DNA from: Notamacropus eugenii
Taxonomy: Eukaryota > Chordata > Mammalia > Diprotodontia > Macropodidae
Direction of reading: 5' to 3'
Length of the DNA stretch: 64,000 bases
Assembly (NCBI RefSeq): GCF_028372415.1
Contig: NC_092875.1
Location: 56,966,919-57,030,918 of the forward strand
Shown here: positions 35,555 through 64,000 of the stretch, piece after piece
Layout: each line of letters begins with the position of its first letter
How positions within the stretch are numbered: position 1 is the first letter of the stretch
The notes under the pieces: model-generated
The model's input: only the letters and a program-made list of their open reading frames with translations
What the model was told of the DNA's origin: nothing
Databases searched by the model: none
Translations under genes and position numbers: made by a program

Positions 35555-36297
35555 TGCAATAACCATTATTAAACACTTACTGTGTGCTAGGCACTAAGCT
35601 AGACACTCAGATACAAACACGAAATGAAACAGTCCCTACCCTGAGTGCTTACATTTTACTGGGGGGGCTTCACATGTACACAGTTAAGTGAGTACAAAGT
35701 ATATACAAAGTAATTTGGTAGGGGGAGCTAGGTGGTGCGGTGATTAAAATGTTGGGCCTGAAGTCAGGAGGACCTGAGTTCAAATCTGGTCTCAGATACT
35801 TACTAGCTGTGTGACCCTGGGCAAGTCACTTCAGTCTATTTGCCTCAGTTTCCTCATCAGTAAAGAAGGAAATGGTAAACCACTCCAGCATATCTGCCAA
35901 GAAAACCCTCAAAGGAGTCGGACATGACTGAAAACAACTGAATGATAGCGACAAATTTGGTGGTAGTGGGGAGAATGAACTAGGAGTTTGAAGTTGTCCC
36001 TAAACTGGATGCCCAAATAAGAAGGGAGAGCACTCCTGGCAAGAGGCCCATTATACAAAGGACAGGAGATAAAGTTTTGTATATGGGACATAGCTAGCTG
36101 GTCACAGTACGTGAGAGAGGTAATATGGGGTGGTGGTAGGCAATGTGGGGAAGAAGACTGGAAAAGAAGGTGGGAATTTTATTTCAGAGCAATTTATAGC
36201 AAATTGAGGATTTTCTGCTTTATTCTAAAGGCCATCCAAAAATTTTGAGTAAGGTAGTGACACTGTCATATCTATGCTTCCAAATATGTTTGGCAGT
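35555..36297 (+). repeat. Repeat X copy, split by a SINE and by the LTR
   Basis: It starts with the 'attattaaacacttactgtg' type head and follows the long copy at 29375-30170 through its middle part. A SINE interrupts it at about 35722-35950 and the LTR at 36298. It resumes at 36995 with cagtcatgtgga, matching cagtcatggatg in the 29375 copy. Confidence 0.75.
35722..35950 (+). mobile_element. SINE with RTE-like tail, inserted in repeat X
   Basis: agctaggtggtgcggtgatt, gtgtgaccctgggcaagtca and gagtcggacatgactgaaaa. Near full length and clean, so younger than its host repeat. Confidence 0.8.
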
Positions 36298-36501
36298 TGA
36301 AATGGACGGACCAAGACAGGCACAGGCAAGAGTCAATTGAGAATTTGGGAGCGTCTTTATTAGCCGGCGGCTGTCCTCAGAGAAGGCAGCCCCGAACAAA
36401 GGTGTGTGTGCCTTTTAAGCATCTTAGCACCTCCCGGTACAACCTTGTGGTTCCAATAGCACACATTTTTCACAGAACAGTTTTGACAGGGGTTCCTAGG
36501 T

Positions 36502-36869
36502 GCTGCTAGGCAAGGGAGCACAACAGAGAGGGGGGCCCAGGCAGCTGCTAGGCAAAGAGGTACAACAGAGAGGGGGGCCCAGGCAGCTGCTAGGCAAAGG
36601 GGTACAACAGAGATGGGGGCCCAGGCAGCTGCTAGGCAAAGGGGTACAACAGAGATGGGGGCCCAGGCAGCTGCTAGGCAAAGGGGTACAACAGAGAGGG
36701 GGGCCCAAGCAGCTGCTAGGCAAAGGGGTACAACAGAGAGGGGGGCCCAGGCAGCTGCTAGGCAAAGGGGTACAACAGAGAGGGGGGCCCAAGCAGCTGC
36801 TAGGCAAAGGGGTACAACAGAGATGGGGGCCCAGGCAGCTGCTAGGCAAAGGGGGTACAACAGAAAGTG
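36502..36869 (-). repeat. 42-bp minisatellite inside the LTR
   Basis: Eight full 42-bp units start at 36502, 36544, 36586, 36628, 36670, 36712, 36754 and 36796, followed by a partial ninth. Each unit opens gctgctaggcaa and ends gggcccaggca or gggcccaagca. Variants (gagagg or gagatg; cagg or caag) are spread among units, so several rounds of copying occurred. Because 42 is a multiple of three, several frames stay open by chance. Confidence 0.95.
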
Positions 36870-36951
36870 TAGCCACTAACAGAAAGTGGCTACTAGGCCC
36901 CACCCTGCCTAGAAACTCAACAGACATTATCTCAACCCAGGGGCTCCAGGC

Positions 36952-36978
36952 GGGGGGGGGGGGGGGGGGGGGGGGGGG
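36952..36978 (+). repeat. Uninterrupted G27 tract
   Basis: Twenty-seven consecutive G on the plus strand, lying 16 bases inside the LTR edge. Read in LTR orientation it is a C run right after the first bases of U3. The exact length may be affected by sequencing slippage. Confidence 0.9.
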
Positions 36979-37041
36979 AATAATGAACATTTCAGCAGTC
37001 ATGTGGAAGAGGATGGGTCCTCTTCTCTACTCCCTCTAGAC

Positions 37042-37950
37042 CAGAGGTTCCCAAACTTACTTGGCCTACTGATGAGGTAGAGACTCTGGAAACCTCCTTG
37101 AACTCCACTTGGTCTGGCCTTTCATACTCAAATCTGTTACCCTTAACCTAGCCTAGCCCTCCATTGTCTATCACCTCTGGATTGCCCCACCTGGTTCCCA
37201 CCTAAGCCTTCCGTTGTCTGATACCTCCAGATTGCCTCCAACTGTTTCCCACCCTTGATTACATCACTAGTTAGTCCCATCAAGATTCTCCTTAGACCCT
37301 CCTCTCAGACTACTAAACCACCTCTAGATCTTTCCCAGGGTCTTTCTGTGTATAATTATGTTCCATCTTGCCTTCATGAAGATGCTCAGATTCAATCCAG
37401 CTCTGTCTCTGTCTAGCTGAGATTCTATCTGGCCCACTTGTCAATACAAGTATCACAAATGGTTAGGCTCCTTAAGAGTCAATCCAATATAGCAAATCTT
37501 TAATAAACTTTGTTTTACTTTGGTTGAAAGAAGACTTGAGTCGAATTCATTCGGCAGGACCTGGTGTGTTGGTATCTTGGGGTCCCCAGCACCCCAAATC
37601 TCAATACTACCACCCCTTTCTCAAAAAAAATTACTCAGTAACCTCCTGGAAATCTGCTTTCTTTAAGCCTTTAATGGTTTTCTTTTTAAATTTGTGTCAT
37701 GTCAAAAAACATGATTTTTTTCAATAATATCTCTTAAATTTAATAATTTATTATAAATTTGTGGGGGGGTTTCTGCATTGAAATTTTGATGATGCAACAC
37801 TGCCTCATGTAACAGTATAGTATCGTTTTATGAACAAGTCATTACATATTCCCAGTCCATGCTGGACTTCCCAACCATGAGCTACACACTCTCTTGCCAA
37901 CACTTACCTGTTAAGACCTGTTAGCAGAGTTGACCACAGATCAGTTATAA
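37042..37950 (+). mobile_element. hAT-like DNA transposon fragment split by an LTR
   Basis: It starts cagaggttcccaaacttac, which fits the terminal repeat of Charlie-type hAT elements, and resumes after the LTR with ctaccaccccttt and AT-rich sequence. I do not see the matching terminal repeat on the right, so the far end is lost or unrecognised and the right border is a guess. Low coding potential. Confidence 0.5.
37070..37606 (+). mobile_element. Second solo LTR, opposite orientation, inside a hAT-like element
   Basis: Flanked by CTAC at 37066-37069 and 37607-37610, a 4-bp duplication. Joining the flanks gives an uninterrupted hAT-like sequence. Ends are TGATGAG and CTCAATA, an imperfect inverted pair. 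It has two 50-bp U3-type repeats (starting 37161 and 37211), a TATA-like tgtataattatg near 37349, and AATAAA at 37502-37507 about 100 bases before the end. It is a solo LTR fossil, probably gammaretrovirus-like (ERV1) from the 4-bp duplication and layout. Its sequence is unlike the LTR at 36298-36994. Confidence 0.7.
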
Positions 37951-38049
37951 CTTGCACTTTGTGTGTTTATTTGGAAAATAATGTAATCACTATGACTTTA
38001 CTCTGTTACACAATAAATGAAACATGTACAAACAGTTTTTCAAAATTTT

Positions 38050-39185
38050 CTTTTCTTCTCTTCTTTCCTATGCTTCCACCACCCCCTTATTTTTATTCAA
38101 CTCCCCCCTCCTGCACCCGAGGGTACTACCCCACCCATCTTTCCAGCGCTCCCCAGGAGATGGTATCACCCACTTTGGGAATCTTTGCTTATTTCCTTTG
38201 TTGATTCTCATCAGCACCCACAGTTTCAATTATCATCTATCTGCAAATGTCTCTCAGATCTAGTTGTCAGTAGTCTCTCTCCTGACCTCTAGTCTCACAT
38301 CTCCAGTTGCGTTTTTAGACATCTTGAATGGGAAGTCCTATGGTCACCTTGAACTCAGCATGTCCAAAACTGAACTCATGATCTCTCTCCCCAAACCCTG
38401 CCCTCACTCTTGATTTTCCTATTACTACACCACCCATCCAGTCACCTAGGTGCACAACCCAGGGGTTACCCTCTACTTGTTTTTTTCTCTCCCCTAATAG
38501 CAGTTGGCCATCAAGACCTGTCATTTCCCCTTTCTTCATATTTCTGACTGCCACGCTTGTATGGGTACCAGTCATCTCCTGCCTCTACTATTGCATCAGT
38601 CTGCTGGTTGGACTCCCTACCTCATGTCTCTCCCTACTCCAATCCATCTGCCTCTCAACTGTCAAATTGTGTGTCCCAAAACCCAGGCCTGACCATATCA
38701 CCCTCTATAGTCAATAAATTCATGCTTCCCTCTTACTTCCAGGATCCTGTGACTTTCAAAGCCCTTCCTAACCTGACCCTTTCCTACCTTACCCTCCCGT
38801 CCTCAGTATTCTCTGCAATCCAGCAACACTGACATCCTTGCTGTTCCACACAACACTCTTTTCTCTGGACTCCAAAACCTTCCAATGACTTTCCCCCAGA
38901 CTTGAAACTCTCTCCCTTCTCATTTCTACCACCCAGCTTCCCTGGCTTCCTCCAAGCTTCAGCTAAAGTCCCATCTTCTATAAGAAACCTCATCCAGTCC
39001 TCCTTAATCTTAGTGCCTTTCCCTCTGAGATTACACCCCAATTTCCTCTCTAGATACCTTGTTTGCATGTTATCTCCCCCATCAGACTGAGCTCCAGGAA
39101 GGCAAGGGACTGTTTTTTGCCTTTCTTTGTACACTTACCACAGAACTTACCACATAGTGGGTGCTTAATAACTACTAATTGACTA
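38050..39185 (+). mobile_element. L2/CR1-like LINE, 3' portion
   Basis: Contains tttcaattatcatctatctg, acatcttgaatgggaagtc, ccaggcctgaccatatcacc and tgcttaataactactaattg, in the same order as in 1725-3390. No intact frame. Confidence 0.75.
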
Positions 39186-40314
39186 TCCCCTGCAAAAGTC
39201 CAGGGGAATGGGAAGAGGCAAAATAAATTCAGAGAAGGAAGTAAAGAGATTAAGGAGATAAGAATAAGGAGACTTGAAACACCACATAGATGAGGTCAGA
39301 AGACAAGCCAGAATGGAACCTGTCAAGTTGCAAAGGTCTCAAGTATGGCCCCAGGGCCACCATGTACAGGCGAGCCTAGCCAAGCACACCGACGTTCATC
39401 ACTAGACTGAACACTAGTAATGACTGTGGCCATAGTAGTTGTCAAGACAGCCTACCAAGTCACAGAGGAAGTATCCACAGATGCTCCTGAAGATTTCAGG
39501 ACTGAAATACAAATAGCCTTCTTCTCACCCCATTGTCCCTTCCCCACCACTGCCCCCTCCCCCCCACCCATTTCCTTCACCCCTCCCCACCTTCCAGCAA
39601 ATGTTTCTTCACTGTAGTCCCAACACAGGTTCAGAAATATAAGGATCCTCCAAACCCTCCACCCCTGGCCTAGGCACATTTCTACAACACACTCTTTGCT
39701 CACAATGGCCCTGAGAGCTAATAACCGAGGAAAATGTGGCCCAGAGAGAGGAAGTGATTTACCCAGGGTTCCACTGGCTGACCGATAATCAGCACAGCTA
39801 CAGCTCAAACCCATACCTCTTGAGGACATTCAATTTGTTCATTCATTGCAGCTCTTTCTCTTCTAGAGCTTTGGTTAATAACAGGACTTTGACCAGGACG
39901 GGCAATCTGGATATCGTCCCCATGGTGTTGAAACGATAGGGGGGAAGGGGGCAGGGCAGAGGAAGAGGCTCTTCCTCCAGACAGCAAGTGACTACCCCAT
40001 TGCTACTACCTGGCCTGGCTCCAGGTCACCTTTTCTCCATGGGGCACATGATAGCACACCCCTTTCTCCCACCCTGTACCACCTTCACCCCAATGGACCT
40101 GAGGACCCACGCCACACAGCACCCCAAGGATCAGCAGCATGCACTGGCTTCTTCAGCAGCCACAGTGGAGATTTTCTGCTCCCTTCCACTGAATTTCATC
40201 CAAGTGTCAAAATTCTTAGGAACAGTTATAATTTTTGAAGATTAAACCCAAGCTGTTCTGGGAGCAGCCTCCCCTCCCCCCAACCAACACTCCCATAAAC
40301 ACAAAGCAGTTGAC
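39186..40314. other. Intergenic, 3' of NOTCH3
   Basis: No exon of a neighbouring gene found. Contains one SINE fragment (39690-39830) and otherwise C-rich unassigned sequence (39535-39600). Confidence 0.55.
39690..39830 (-). mobile_element. MIR-like SINE fragment
   Basis: aaaatgtggcccagagagag and gtgatttacccagggttcca. Confidence 0.55.
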
Positions 40315-63951
<23,637 letters not shown>

Positions 63952-64000
63952 CTAGAGGGAGAACAGGAACGGAACTTGTATCATCTCTGTGCCCCAAGCA

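Larger units (their letters stand above)
36298..36994 (-). mobile_element. Solo LTR of an endogenous retrovirus, with internal 42-bp tandem array
   Basis: The unit begins TGAAATG and ends CATTTCA, a perfect 7-bp terminal inverted repeat, and is flanked by GCAGT on both sides (36293-36297 and 36995-36999), a 5-bp target duplication. Read on the minus strand it has a tandem array in the U3 position, a TATA-like gcttaaaagg at 36411-36420 and AATAAA at 36356-36361, 58 bases before its end: the order expected of U3-R-U5. No internal retroviral region is attached, so it is a solo LTR fossil. The 5-bp duplication and TG/CA ends suggest an ERV1-like origin, which is inferred. It looks complete as an LTR. 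Confidence 0.85.

Noticed and set aside
35722-35800. tRNA-like gene head with box B type sequence (gttcaaatc)
   Set aside because: It belongs to a SINE with its tail. The same head occurs in many other places in the window, so it is not a tRNA gene.
36502-36869. Regular 42-bp repeats that might suggest a CRISPR array
   Set aside because: Units are directly adjacent with no unique spacers, in a vertebrate genome.
36360-37039. Open frames of 137-179 codons on both strands with 14-residue repeats
   Set aside because: They arise from the 42-bp minisatellite, whose unit is a multiple of three, in the LTR. Both strands and several frames are open at once, with no start context or domain.

Overview
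The window is vertebrate nuclear DNA. It carries the 3' two thirds of one intron-rich gene, NOTCH3, on the minus strand, followed by about 40 kb of gene-free DNA packed with interspersed repeats. The repeats point to a marsupial: L1 3' ends of the marsupial type, many tRNA-headed MIR/CORE-like SINEs, 3' parts of L2/CR1-like LINEs, and an RTE/BovB-like fragment. SINE copies with a short tail after the tRNA part (for example 6493-6603 and 10708-10862) resemble a SINE of Australian marsupials, but I hold that only weakly. Family names come from memory; no library search was possible.

Layout. 1-40300: intergenic, no exon found. It holds L1 pieces (1-1140, 8150-9350, 12045-15310, 20485-24390, 27727-27790, 28640-28880), L2-like LINEs (1150-3390, 15500-15930, 38050-39185 and smaller ends), an RTE-like remnant (24690-25750), one unnamed long repeat in at least six copies ('repeat X'), a second dispersed repeat ('repeat R'), purine-rich tandem arrays (27373-27735, 31165-31460), and a nested cluster at 35555-38000. 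In that cluster two solo LTRs of opposite orientation sit in repeat X and in a hAT-like DNA transposon. 40315-63951: NOTCH3 exons 33 back to 13 (human numbering), with the 5' half of the gene beyond the right edge.

All 20 NOTCH3 exons have GT-AG borders, and their lengths add up to one open frame of about 1629 codons plus stop. They encode EGF-like repeats 17-34, three LNR modules, the heterodimerisation domain, the transmembrane helix, the RAM region, ankyrin repeats and the PEST tail ending PKRQVLA.

The two most interesting points lie inside this ordinary gene. The exon that encodes EGF repeat 20 in human NOTCH3 (human exon 15) is not present between exons 14 and 16, and its removal keeps the frame. 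The furin (S1) site, RARR in the human protein, reads HPSR here. Other notable structures are a solo LTR with a 5-bp target duplication that can be checked against another copy of its target repeat within the window, its 42-bp tandem array and G27 tract, and complementary (CA)n and (UG)n tracts within one NOTCH3 intron.
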